From NCBI GenBank assembly GCA_003013855.2, contig ML058552.1:2337501-2401500 (forward strand): a stretch of 64,000 nucleotides of DNA, given 5' to 3'. The notes beneath the pieces are model-generated. The model was given only the letters and a program-made list of their open reading frames with translations, had not been told where the DNA came from and searched no databases. This document shows positions 21,967-32,792 of this stretch, piece by piece (the stretch's first letter is position 1; each line of letters starts with the position of its first letter). The stretch comes from Liriodendron chinense. Lineage: Eukaryota; Streptophyta; Magnoliopsida; Magnoliales; Magnoliaceae. Made by a program: the position numbers and the translations under genes.

Positions 21967-22830
21967 CACATACCTAGGCGTGGATGCCTGAAGTACCTTG
22001 ACTGAGTCCAAGTTGGCGTAGTAGAATCCCATAAGACTATCTGACGCAGGGCGTCTAACCACTTTGACAGTCAAGCGAAACAAGCACTCATGGAGTGATC
22101 TGAGAAAACATCAAACATCACACAAACAGTCTCAGGGTCAACAACCTCATAAGACTGTCGACGCAGAGGCTCTGCTGTACCTTTCCGATGTTAGTACCGA
22201 TCGGGAATGGAAGGGTTGCGATTGGGTACCCAGGTTGCAGCAAACTGCAGGGACAATCGCAACTTTTTCTCCAAACTCTCGCGGTATGTGCGAGTTATCA
22301 ATTTCCAGACAATCAACTGACTCAGATACAAAGGACAACAAAGACTCCAGACCACAATCAAGGAAAGAATGAATTGCAAACTAAGCATCGAAACCAGCAG
22401 ATCGGGTGGAAAAGCCCACCCGCACATACCTAGGCGTGGATGCCTGAAGTACCTTGACTGAGTCCAAGTCGGCATAGTAGAATCCCGTAAGACTATCTGA
22501 CGCAGGGCGTCTAACCACTTTGACAGTCAAGCGAGACAAGTACTCCTGGAGTGATCTGGGAAAACATCAAACATCATACAATCAGTCTCAGGGTCAGCAT
22601 CCTCGTAAGACTGTCGATGCAGAGGCTCTGCTGTACCTTTCTAATGTTAGTACCGATCGGGAATGGAAGGGTTGCGATTGGGTACCCAGGTTGCAGCGCA
22701 TGTAGGGACAATCGCAACGTTTTCTCCAAACTCCTGCGGTATGTGCGAGTGATCGGTTTCCAAACGATCAACTGGCACAGATGCAAAGGCAAGCAATGAT
22801 TTCAAACCATGATCCATGAATGACCGAGTC
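21967..22830 (+). repeat. 456-bp tandem duplication near the 3' LTR
   Basis: CACATACCTAGGCGTGGATG occurs at 21,967 and 22,423, and the following 400 bp or so are nearly identical ('actgtcgaYgcagaggctctg', 'gggttgcgattgggtacc'). The second unit diverges just before the PPT. Non-coding. Confidence 0.8.
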
Positions 22831-22880
22831 AGAAGTGGGGTGTCCACTCGCTTTGGCATTCGGTTGCACGCAACCTCTGC

Positions 22881-22894
22881 CAAAGAGGGGCATC
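22881..22894 (+). other. Polypurine tract
   Basis: CAAAGAGGGGCATC directly before the 3' LTR start TGTAGACACC. It primes plus-strand DNA synthesis. The position is fixed by the LTR boundary. Confidence 0.75.
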
Positions 22895-24430
22895 TGTAGA
22901 CACCCCACCTTCGGCTACACTGTTGGATGAGATAGCTGGTTGAACGGAAGACCATACCCCCAAATCCCAAGTCCAAACTCAGCCAAACTCACCCTTGTAA
23001 GCCCCATTCCATAGCCCAGTTCAAGCCTGAACCCAGTCAACCCAGTCCTAAACACCACCCTGAAAACCCCCCCATAAAAAAAGGCCAGTCAAAAAATCCC
23101 AAAAAAGTCAAACTCACTGAGTCAACTCACTGAGTTAACCCGCTGAGTCAACCCGTCGAGTCAACCCGTCGAGTCAAAACACCGAGTCAACCCATCGAGT
23201 CAACCCGTCGAGTCAAACCACCGAGTCGACCCGCTGAGTCAACTCACTGAGTCGACCAGCGAGTCCAACAGCAGCCCCGAGGGAGCGACCGTACTCGCTG
23301 GAAACCGAGGAGCGACCGTACGGGCGGCCCATGGCAGGCCGCCCGGAAAAAATTACGAGAGTTGCCACTCTCCGCTGCTATAAATACCCCCTCCCCCTTC
23401 TCTTTTAAACACAACAACCGGCCAGAGAGAGTCCGTCCATTAGAGTCATCCTTCTCCACCCTTAGCCCATTTTTCCACCAAGGAGAGCCCGAGTGAGGAG
23501 AGCCTAACCCTGGTCCGGCTTTGCCTGACCACTGGTCCAAGCCTCTCAAGCCACCCAAGTCCTGATCCAGCCACTCGAAGCCAACCCTTACGACACCTCC
23601 GTCCATCCAGCTACTCTATTCCAGCATCATCTCATTTGCATCTAGCATAAGTGCAATATTTACTTTTCTTCCAACCCCCTTGCTTCACTATAAGCACCTT
23701 GATTCGTCAAGTACACATGCATATGTCTTTATATTAAGCACCTGTCAGTTCGAGCGTATGCTCTGGGCTTGCCCGTTGTTGGAACCTGCCCATCAGAAAC
23801 TCTTACTGTTCAGACCTGCATTCATGCTTCACCATAAAACACCTTGATCATTCAAGCACACTGCATACGTCTTACATTAAGCACCTGTCAATTCGAGAGT
23901 ATGCTCTAGGCTTGCCCGTTGTTGGAACCTGCCCATCAGAAACTCTTACTGTTCAAACCCGCATTCATGCATCATGTCATTCATGAGAATATACGAGGAT
24001 TAAATTAGACTTTCAAGTATTCGATCGATTCTGTGAAGTAGAGACCGTACTTCGGTACGGGCAGTGTGTGGGGTGCTTAACCTCTTCCCACCCTGTAACC
24101 GTGATCCCTTACCTTGAATCTCTGACCGCAGATCAACAGGAGTCATTTTAGAGGAAGGAATCTTCGGATTCCCTTCTCTAACGTTTCTACGGGGTCTAGC
24201 CGACTGTAGATTCGAAATAACTGGCTAGTGGCGACTCTGGTCTTATATAAATTCACTTAAACACATCCAGCTCAATACGACAACCAAACAAAGCCCTCGA
24301 GAACGAGGCAAGCCAGTGGCACAAATGGCGATTTCGCACTCACGCATCCTCATCTCCTTCTTTTCCGAAAGGAAAGGGGAAGGGAGAAGAACGTCGTGTG
24401 GGAGCGCGGAAAAATCGGCGAGGGTCCACA
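22895..24430 (+). repeat. 3' LTR of the young Ogre/Tat element
   Basis: 1,536 bp. Relative to the 5' LTR it has two extra 13-bp units (12 in total, 23,119 onward) and a 15-bp duplication near 23,485. Hairpin 23,322-23,344. TATA box CTATAAATA 23,378-23,386. Followed by target duplication CTTGG 24,431-24,435. Confidence 0.95.
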
Positions 24431-24435
24431 CTTGG

Positions 24436-24705
24436 GCAGACTCCGATGGTTGCGCTTGATTCGAACTGGAGGCCGGAAGGATCCGGCATGGCTGCTGAGA
24501 TTGTTGAACTGGGCCAACCTGATTGTTGGCCTGTTGCGGTGGCTTGTGCTTGCATGAATTGCAAGAGCATTTCTTGCATTGCTCTCACTCCTTGTGCCAA
24601 TTCCTGTATGATTGGCGTATTATCAATGGGCTGTTGCACTGGAAGTTGCGCTTCGGTCATCTCAAGAGCGGGAAGGAGATGAGTTTCTTCTTCGTGGTCG
24701 GACAT
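24436..24705 (-). pseudogene. gag N-terminus of the older Ogre/Tat copy
   Basis: ATG at 24,705 (MSDHEEETHLLPALEMTEAQ) matches the young copy's gag start almost residue for residue, and the frame stays open to the insertion point of the young element. With the left fragment (813-425) it forms one interrupted gag. It confirms the gag start chosen for the young copy. Confidence 0.88.
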
Positions 24706-24975
24706 GGCTTGCTGAGCCCGAGTGCGGATTATGCTGCGGAAGGAAAGTTGTCTCCGCGTACGTTGAGCCCGAGGAGGCGCAATGGTGAGGACTGTACTCT
24801 ACTCTTTTTGGGTTTAGGGATTTTCTATTTTTTCCGGTTTGGGGATTTTCTATTTTTTTTTGTTTGGGTTTGGGTAGAATGCTATGCAGATGAGATTGTA
24901 TGAGGATTAGTGACTTTCAAGTACGGGAAGGATTCTGTTTTTCAAGTCGGATCATGACTAGTGGGACTAGTTCAT

Positions 24976-24992
24976 CCCCAGCAGAGTCGCCA
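24976..24992 (-). other. Primer binding site of the older copy
   Basis: Minus-strand TGGCGACTCTGCTGGGG, tRNA-Arg type, differing from the young copy's PBS at one position and from the tRNA, as I remember it, at that same single position. Confidence 0.75.
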
Positions 24993-24995
24993 TTC

Positions 24996-26502
24996 TGTGG
25001 ACCCTCGCCGTTTCCGCGCTCCTCACACGACATTCTCGTCCCTTCCCCTTTCGGGAAAAGAAGGAGAGGAGGATGCGTGAGTGCGAAATCGCCGTTTGTG
25101 CCACTGGCTTGCCTTGTTCTCGAGGGCTTTGTTTGGTTGTCGTGTTAAGCTGGACGTGTTTAAATGAGTTTATATAAGACCAGAGTCGCCACTAGCCAGT
25201 TACTTTGAATCTACAGTCGGCTAGACCCCGTAGAAACGTTAGAGAAGGGGATCCGAAGATTCCTTCCTCTAAAATGATTCCTTTTGATCTGCGGCCAAAG
25301 ATTCGAGGTAAGGGATCACGGTTACAGGGTGGGAAGAGGTTAAGCACCCCACGCACTGCCCGTACCGAAGTACGGTCTCTACTTCACAGAATCGAACTAA
25401 TACTTGAAAGTCTGTTTTAATCCTCGTACATTCTCATAGATGATATGATGCATGAATGCGGGGCTGAACAGTAAGAGTTTCTGATGGGTAGGTTCCAACA
25501 ACGGGCAAGCCTAGAGCATACGCTCGAACTGACAGGTGCTTAATTTAAGACGTATGCAGTGTGTTTGAATAATCAAGGTGCTTTATAGCGAAGCATGAAT
25601 GCAGGTCTGAACAGTAAGAGTTTCTGATGGGCAGGTTCCAACAACGGGCAAGCCCAGAGCATACGCTCGAACTGACAGGTGCTTAATTTAAGACATATGC
25701 AGTGTGCTTGAATAATCAAGATGCTTGCAGTGAAGCAGGGGGGTTGGAAGAAAAGTAAATGTTGCACTTATGCTAGATGCAAATGAGATGATACTGGAAA
25801 AAGAGTAGCTGGATGGACGGAGGTGTCGCTTCGAGTGGCTGGATCAAGACTTGGGTGGCTTGAGAGGCTTGGACCAGTGGTCAGGCTGGGCAGGACCGGG
25901 GCTAGGCTCTCCTCACTCGGGCTCTCCTTGGTGGGAAAATGGGCTAAGGGGTGGAGAAGGAAACTCGAATGGACGGACTCTCTCTGGCCGGTTGCTCTGT
26001 TGAAATGAGAAGGGGAGGGGGGTATTTATAGCAGCGAGCAGTGGCAGAGCTCGTAAATATTTTTGGGCGGCCTGCTATGGGCCGCCCGTACGGCCGTTCC
26101 TCGATTTCCAGCGAGGTACGGTCGCACCCTCGGGGCTGCTGTTTGACTCGCTGGGTCGACTCAGTGAGTTGACTCAGCGGGTCGACTCGGTGGTTTGACT
26201 CAGCGGGTTGACTCGATGTTTTGACTCGACGAGTTGACTTAGCGGGTTGACTCAACGGGTTAACTTAGCGGGTTGACTCAGTGAGTTTGACTTTTTTAGG
26301 ATTTTTTGACTGGCTTTTCTTATGGGGGTTTTTTCAGGCTGATATTTAGGACTGGGTTGACTGGGTTCAGGCTTGAACTGGGCTATGGAATGGGGCTTAC
26401 AAGGGTGAGTTTGGTTGAGTTTGGACTTGGGATTTGGGGGTATGGTCCTCCATTCATCCAGCTATCTCTACCAACAGTGTAGCCGAAGGTGGGGTGTCTA
26501 CA
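24996..26502 (-). repeat. LTR of the older Ogre/Tat copy
   Basis: 1,507 bp, reverse complement of the young LTRs but visibly more diverged. It retains the hairpin (26,065-26,087), the TATA box (plus-strand TATTTATAG at 26,023-26,031) and the 13-bp-period GAGTCAA array (about 26,150-26,290). Confidence 0.92.
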
Positions 26503-27146
26503 CTTCCACTTAGAACTTCTTCACCTAACAATTAACGCATCTGTAGAGATATCTTCATCATCGTTCTTCCTTTTCAACTGCTTCTGATGAAGGGCTAAGA
26601 TAATGGTCTCGATATCAAGGGTATCCCATCCATGGCATAGATTATCCATAAGATTCTCGTATGACTCCGGAAGAGAATTCAACAAAATTAGGGTTTGATT
26701 TTCTTCATCGATCTTCGACTCCAAACTCATCAATTGGCAAAGCAACTTGTTGAAGTGACTGATGTGCTTATTAATATTAGCTTCTTCTGTCATCTTAATA
26801 TTGTAAAACTATTTCTTAATAAATAGATGATTGGAGAGCGACCTCGTCATGTGGAGGCTCTTCAACTTCGCCCACGTTCTTGCGGTAGTCTTCTCACTGA
26901 GGACGTTATAAAGAATATCATCTTCCAAACACAATTGGCACAATTGAATAGAAGTTATTGCCTTTTGATCCAGATCATCCACTCTTCTTCACTCATAGAT
27001 GCCAGACGTTTTGCTTTATCATTGAGAGCTTACTGCAATCCTTGCTGAAGTAGGAGGCCTCATATATCCACCTTCTATAGTTCAAAGTTGTTTTTACCCA
27101 TAAACTTCTCTACTTCATACTTCACATTCGTTCCCTTTGTTATCAT
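26503..27146 (-). pseudogene. Copia gag remnant (UBN2-type), interrupted by the older Ogre/Tat LTR
   Basis: Minus strand from ATG 27,146. The reading shows a Copia gag: YEVEKFMGKNNFEL, then stops, SMSEEEW, and an open 90-residue piece (26,793-26,521) with HISHFNKLLCQL, LLNSLPESYENLMD and IETIILAL. The last recognisable residues run up to 26,503, where the older Ogre/Tat LTR begins, so that element inserted inside this gag. Several stops and likely frameshifts show age. The protein would be the capsid of a Tork/Tnt1-like Copia element, related to but not the same as the one at 43-52 kb. Confidence 0.8.
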
Positions 27147-27175
27147 GTTTGAGATTCAAATTTATTCTAACATTA

Positions 27176-27530
27176 GCTCTAATACCACTTATTGGGAGGT
27201 CGTTGAAGCAATTACCAAATCAAACCGCACAATAAAAGAGAATAATAAACCAAGGAAAAGAGAGAGCACACTATTTTTACATGAAAAACCCTTGTTGAAA
27301 AAAATCAAGTTACAAATCAACAAAATCTACTATGAAAACCAATTACACGACATTGGAGATTTCTTACATGCGAAAACCCTTTCCAAAACCCTAGCTTTCT
27401 CTTCCAATAGCCCTCTTAATCTCATGTTTAACTCTAATACTACACACACCCATTTATATAGTGTCTCATCCAAAATTAGAAACAAATCCATGCAACTATG
27501 TAGAATTGCGCGCCGCTGATCTATGGCCAT
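27176..27530 (-). mobile_element. Copia PBS and part of LTR belonging to the gag remnant
   Basis: The minus-strand PBS TGGTATTAGAGC (27,187-27,176) is the initiator tRNA-Met type with one mismatch, and the LTR starts at 27,190. A minus-strand TATA box (plus TTTATATAG, 27,453-27,461) lies in the expected place. The outer LTR end is not clear to me and may extend to about 27.8 kb. Confidence 0.6.
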
Positions 27531-28590
27531 CATTTGCCAATCGAATCGATTGACAAGCTCGAAAATCTTCCAAAGAATTACAATTATAATTCAGAATTTT
27601 AGCGATCGATTGACCAGGGCGGTCAATCTCATAGTTGTTCATGCATATACGAGAGGCATCCGTTTTTCAACAGATACCATAGAGCTAGAGGAACCGGAAC
27701 ATGCGACTGCCATATTGCTCCATCATTTTACATGATGAGATTATCGTTCAGTCAGGATTGTCCATGGCTCGCTATAGATGGAAATTGATACTAGATACAC
27801 ATACATTGGATGATCCTAGCCATCTAAGTCGCAGCCTTCAAATCAATGGTGGGAAAGAAAAACAGTTAATTGGCTATGCTCCTCTGATAAGTATGGTTTT
27901 TGAAACATTGTCCATCTGTAATGTGACCCACTACTTGGAAGGTTCAGATTAATGAATAAGTACGCCACGTGTAATGTAAAAATATGACTCTACTATCTTT
28001 CGGTTCTTCTGGCTCTACCATATCATTTCCCATCACACAAAAGGTCATCGAGAGGTTCACCTGTGTCCTCTTTTCTGGCCAATTGGCATGGTAGTAGACT
28101 TTTATGATAGTTTGCCACCATTTTGAAAATGTTAGTCATTCACCCCCCTCACATTTGGAACGATGTATAGTTATCCAGACCATCTAAATTGTGGGCTACA
28201 TTATGAATGGGCCAGATCTATAAAATGATTATACGATCAAGCAATCCTAACCGTCCAATTGATGGCTTAGGGGTGGTAAAATTAGTGAGTGGTCCACATT
28301 GGAAGGGCAAAAATAGAAGTTTAACACTATATTCTTAATTTCTCCATCCACATTTGGATCAGCGATCTTGACAGTCTGTTATAATACAACTATAGCATGC
28401 GTACTGTTGCAGAGTGGTCGACATTTTTTTAATGGGTAGGAATCTGGCAAATTCGGAATTTTGGAAATAAAAATGTAATAAAATTGGAGGTGGAGTCTTA
28501 GGTCTCCACCATTTTAAAGTTGTCTCCCCACCATAGAATGTAAAGATGGCATGCATTCACGTTAATCCATACCATTCAATTGGAGGCTAT
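27531..28590. other. Non-coding, one dispersed repeat copy
   Basis: No supported ORF. A segment at 28,094-28,300 ('tagtttgccaccatttt', 'gccaatt/tggatggc') has a relative at 36,263-36,500, so it is an old dispersed repeat. Confidence 0.5.
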
Positions 28591-29492
28591 CGAATGTACT
28601 TAAAATTCATCTCATGAGTGAGGGCCCACCATATAATTCAGACATGGAATTTAATGGGCCAGACCCGGGCTGACCTCAGCTCAGCCCGGGCATGGTCTGT
28701 TGAGAACCCTAGTAAGAGTATCAAGTGCTTACTTGCTAAGCAACAGTAGAATTTTGGATAGAGCTAGCCTAATAGACCTGTTTAAAATCCAGCCCAGTTA
28801 AGGCCCTATTTCAATGATTTTCTATGGGCTAGGTTGTCAGGCTTTCTGGGCCTGGGCTTTAACTCTAGGCCCATCTACTGTGCTTGGGACTCTTTTTAAG
28901 TTCTGATTTAGAGGCCCAAACTGAGTCCCAATCCATGTCTCGACTCACTAAGCCTTGTGGCCAGCTAGGCCGGTTTGGGCCAGTGGTTTTAGTTTTGGGC
29001 CATGACTACATGAGCCAATGCCCGGTCGGCTCACCTCCTTTGCTCACAACATGCTTCTTTAACTAACGCTCATTGCTCCACAGGCACGGCCATGTGTAGG
29101 CTGATCAAAGCTGTCCACTGCTGGGGTTGTTTTGGTTGCGCCAAATATATGAAATTTCATGATATTTTTGGTACAAATAGATGCACCCAAAAATTAGTTT
29201 TATTCTCTCAGACTTAAAACAATCAAATAGTACTCAACAGATATTTTAGAAGTATATGTGTGACCCTAAGATTCTCTCATATAACTCAAAGGCTCATTTA
29301 AGCATTATTCTCTGTAATTAATAAAAATAATGCATGGTTTGCTAGATCTAGTCCTCACTTATTGCCAACTTTAGCCATCGAATCTGGGTCTTTTTCAGCG
29401 GATGTTAAAAGAGGGGTTAAAAAGGTTAAGGCCACCATTCACATGAAGGAAAAGACTCAAATGATGAAACGGTTGTTTTCTTCTTCTTCTTC

Positions 29493-29523
<31 letters not shown>

Positions 29524-30929
29524 CCACCTTATAAAGGGAAGATGACCCCAAATCTAATATCTAAAATCATAACATATCTACTCGCAATATATTAAGATGT
29601 ATGCTAGCAAACTAAAACTAAAAAATAAATGAGATGTTGCTACAACCATCATTTCCTCTGTCCCGACTATTTAAGATTGGCTTTCTCATGATTGTGACAT
29701 AGGGAAGAAAGTGTGAAAAGCTATAAGAGAAAGATCAGGTGCTTAAGTAAGTAAAATTTTGAATCCTTAAGGTAGTTTTTAAATCCACAAGAAACAATAA
29801 GAAAGAAAACTCTGAATATTTTATTAAATAATGTCTAATGTATATGATTTTCCCGATTATACCATTAATAAAGAAAAAAAAATTAATTCTAATTTGTAAT
29901 TACCCAAAATCACAAAATTCAGAAGTTCTAATTCAATTAGAATAAAACTTATTCGAAATAGTAAATTTTAAATTAGCTTTACTGGAGAATTCCTAGTATG
30001 ATTACAATCAATCTCTAAAAAGAACGAAAAATCTATAACTTTAAAAATAAGAAAATTTAACAAAAAATCGAAATTATTAAAAATAGTAAACTTTTTCTAA
30101 AATTTTGATTTTGAATTAAAAGCGTGCATTTACTTATAAAATAGACGGATGCAGCTTACTATGTAGGTTGGTTGACATCGAAACCATCGTTACATAGAGA
30201 TCGATAAGTTATGCATCTCATAACAATGCTTAGATAAGAAGTTTTGGTCGATTTATGGTCTATACTTCAAAAGGCAAAATGTCTCTATCCAAAATGAAAT
30301 TCTTGTAGCCAGATGCACCTAAGGCCCAATTACATCATGCATGCCTTACATAAAATTGGACCCAAATCTGACAAATTTCTTCCACTTTCATTTGGGCTTA
30401 TTTTGATACAATTGTGCAAATAATGCATTTCTGCCCCATCTGTATCAGTTTGCTTGGTAAAAGTTCAACTATTCATTATCAAGCCAACTAAATTACCAAA
30501 ACAAAGGTAAAGTATCTTTTGAAAAGAGAGTAAGAAATGATTTTTGGTTCCACTAAATATTATGGAATTTCATAATTTCCTTATAATTCATTCTAGTTTT
30601 GTGCAAAATATCATAAAATTCCATCATATTTGGTGCAATTAATGCTCTCTAAAACTAATAACATAAATGAAAGGTTCTTTGCCATAGGATAGAATACCCT
30701 CGTAACTTAACGGTCTCTTGACATCATAAAATGGAGCTACTAAGGGCACGTTTGTTTCCACACCATTTGCACATGTAAATCACATTTACATATGTAAATT
30801 GGTTTGAGGATGTTTGTTTGTGTAGATCCATATATGTAAACATTTTCACATCTACCCATTTTAAATATGTAAATGGCTGAAACATTTTCACACTTAGAAA
30901 ATACTTCCTAACGTAAATTTCCTTCTTAG
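28591..30929. other. Non-coding, AT-rich with small hairpin elements
   Basis: 28,640-29,060 is rich in 'gggcc/ggccca' words like the hAT-type element at 30,930 and may be a decayed relative. 29,470-29,522 is a (TTC)n/T run. 30,540-30,655 contains inverted 'tatggaatttcata / aaaattccat' words and is MITE-like. 30,739 onward starts GGGCACGTTTGTTTCC like a MITE end. No genes. Confidence 0.45.
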
Positions 30930-31480
30930 TAAGGGTGTCAATGGACCGGGTTAGGCCCGACGGGCTTTCAGACTTGGCCTGCCTTAGGCCGGGATTGGAC
31001 TAAGAGTATCAGGCCCGCGGGTCGGGTTCGGGCCTAATGATAAGCCCTTTTTTAAAACGGGCCGGGCTTGGACTAGGATGTTCAAAAACCCAAAAACCCA
31101 GCCCGACCCGAATATACATATTTTAATTTAAAATTTAAATTAAAATATTTTTCCTTTTCTCAAAATTTAAATTTTATACAATTTTTTTCTAAAAATCCAT
31201 CTCCCTTCTAAAACGCCTTTTATTTTCTATAATGTTGGTGATAATTTTTCATATACAAAGAAGCGGGGATTAAAGGATCATTTCTCTCACTATGTTAAAG
31301 GCCAGGCTTAGGCTAAGGCCAGGAACAGGCTAGGCCCTGCGTTTGCGTCTTGGGCCGGCTTGGGCTTAAGCTATTATGGCCCATCACGGGTCCGGGTTGG
31401 GTTTGGATATATGTTGAAAGAGGCGGGCTGAGCTTGGATAGAGCCTGGCCCGGCCCTAACCTGGCCCATTGACACCCCTG
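30930..31480. mobile_element. Non-autonomous hAT-like element (MITE), 551 bp
   Basis: Terminal inverted repeats TAAGGGTGTCAATGG and (reverse complement of the right end) CAGGGGTGTCAATGG, and an exact 8-bp target duplication CTTCTTAG at 30,922-30,929 and 31,481-31,488. An 8-bp duplication and CAGGGGTG ends are typical of hAT. The interior is rich in 'gggcc' words and has no transposase. Confidence 0.88.
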
Positions 31481-31496
31481 CTTCTTAGACCTCTTT

Positions 31497-32310
31497 AGTA
31501 TGCTCAGTGTGGTCAATCCACTGTTCAGATGTATCTAATCGGAATGATTTGAGAGAGATGGCAAACGAATGTGGATCCCACATGATGGATATGTGGTGCA
31601 CATCAGTGCTTGGACCTTGCTAGTATGCATACTATGGCTCATCCATTTCACCACACTAATTAGGTGATTGGGATCATTTGTTCAAAGTGATTTAAGAGGC
31701 ATGGGCAATCAAAGGTAGACCCCATATGATTGATGGTCCATATCAATGCTTAGACTACTTTAATATATTCAATATGGACTATTCATTTTCTAAACCACTA
31801 ATTTGATGGTTAGGATCATCCTATCAAAGTTATTTGAGAGAGATGTGCAATCAAAGGTAGGCTGCATTTGATGAATGGTCCACAATACACCGACTTCTCT
31901 GGTATACTCACTATGAACCGCACATTCCATGAACTGTTAACCCATATGTTATGATCATCCAACAATTAAAGTGATTTCAGACAGATGGGCAACTAATGGA
32001 GAGCCCCACGTGATGAATGGTCCATATCAATGCTTAGACCACTCTTGTATACTCATACTCAATATAGACCTTTCATTTCACTAAACCACTAATCGAATGG
32101 TTGGAATCACTGGATCGAAGTGATTTGAAAGGGATGAGCAATCAAAGGTGGGACCTGCATGATGGGTAGTCCACACCGTTTCTTATACCCATCTAGTATA
32201 CTTGATATGGACTGTCCATTTCAGCATACTGCTAAACCAATGGTAAGGATCACCGACCAAAGTGATTTGAGAGGGATTGTTAACCAAAGGTGGGCTGGAT
32301 GGCTAACAGC
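31497..32310 (+). repeat. About six diverged tandem repeats of roughly 140 bp
   Basis: Each unit reads approximately 'tatactcaatatggacc...ccactaat..gatggttaggatcat...aaagtgatttgagag...gatgg gcaatcaaaggtgg...gatgaatggtcca'. Units start near 31,497, 31,620, 31,761, 31,900, 32,046 and 32,195. The tandem is old and non-coding. Confidence 0.75.
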
Positions 32311-32459
32311 ATTAAGGGATTTAAGATGAATGGGCCTCACATGAGGATGGATGTAAAAATAGATTAAATGCATTTTTTTTTGTCAGAATGTTTGAACATA
32401 ATACATAAATAGATGGATTTTCACGCCTGTATATATCAGTGCAAACATGCAAGGGAAAT

Positions 32460-32461
<2 letters not shown>

Positions 32462-32538
<77 letters not shown>
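32462..32538. repeat. (TA)n microsatellite
   Basis: About 38 uninterrupted TA units. It lies at the left edge of a segment duplicated at 40,955. Confidence 0.95.
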
Positions 32539-32541
<3 letters not shown>

Positions 32542-32792
32542 TCAATGTCCTGGGCATGTGTTGGGCTTGGGCCTACCATGCAACTGGGTTTAAGTCATTG
32601 CATAGCCCGACTCAGCCTAACTTCACGGATTGATTAGCAACATTAACCATGGGAAATGGGTGTTTGATAAATGTTTCAGGAGTGGCCCGATTGGGCCTCA
32701 GCCTAACCTATTTTTCAGGCCTAGTCCTGCTGTGCTACTACCATCCTTAGCTCAGACCTTGGGCCTTCTAGTGTTGGAAATACGGAGTCTTA

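Larger units (their letters stand above)
819..24430 (+). mobile_element. Ty3/gypsy LTR retrotransposon, Ogre/Tat clade, 23.6 kb, full length
   Basis: A complete element bounded by LTRs 819-2,312 and 22,895-24,430, each starting TGTAGACACC and ending ACA, flanked by 5-bp target duplications CTTGG (814-818 and 24,431-24,435). The order is LTR, tRNA-Arg-type PBS, gag, protease, RT, RNase H, second RNase H, integrase, a 12-kb extra region with two antisense genes, PPT, LTR. The second (archaeal-like) RNase H, the PBS, the large size and the extra ORFs place it in the Ogre/Tat clade. No chromodomain follows integrase. By eye the LTRs differ by about 15 substitutions plus a 26-bp and a 15-bp indel, so insertion is recent. 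The coding frames have three stops and one frameshift, so this copy cannot make its own proteins. Confidence 0.95.
24431..26502 (-). mobile_element. Older Ogre/Tat copy, right fragment (LTR, PBS, gag start)
   Basis: Minus-strand continuation of the copy at 1-818. Reading leftward from 26,502: LTR (26,502-24,996), PBS (24,992-24,976), leader, gag start (ATG at 24,705), interrupted at 24,435 by the young element. It sits in a Copia gag. The base after the LTR (26,503, CTTCC) should be one target-site copy. Its partner lies outside the window. Confidence 0.92.

Noticed and set aside
32321..32637. IYIYIY ORFs on both strands
   Set aside because: Translation of the (TA)n microsatellite.
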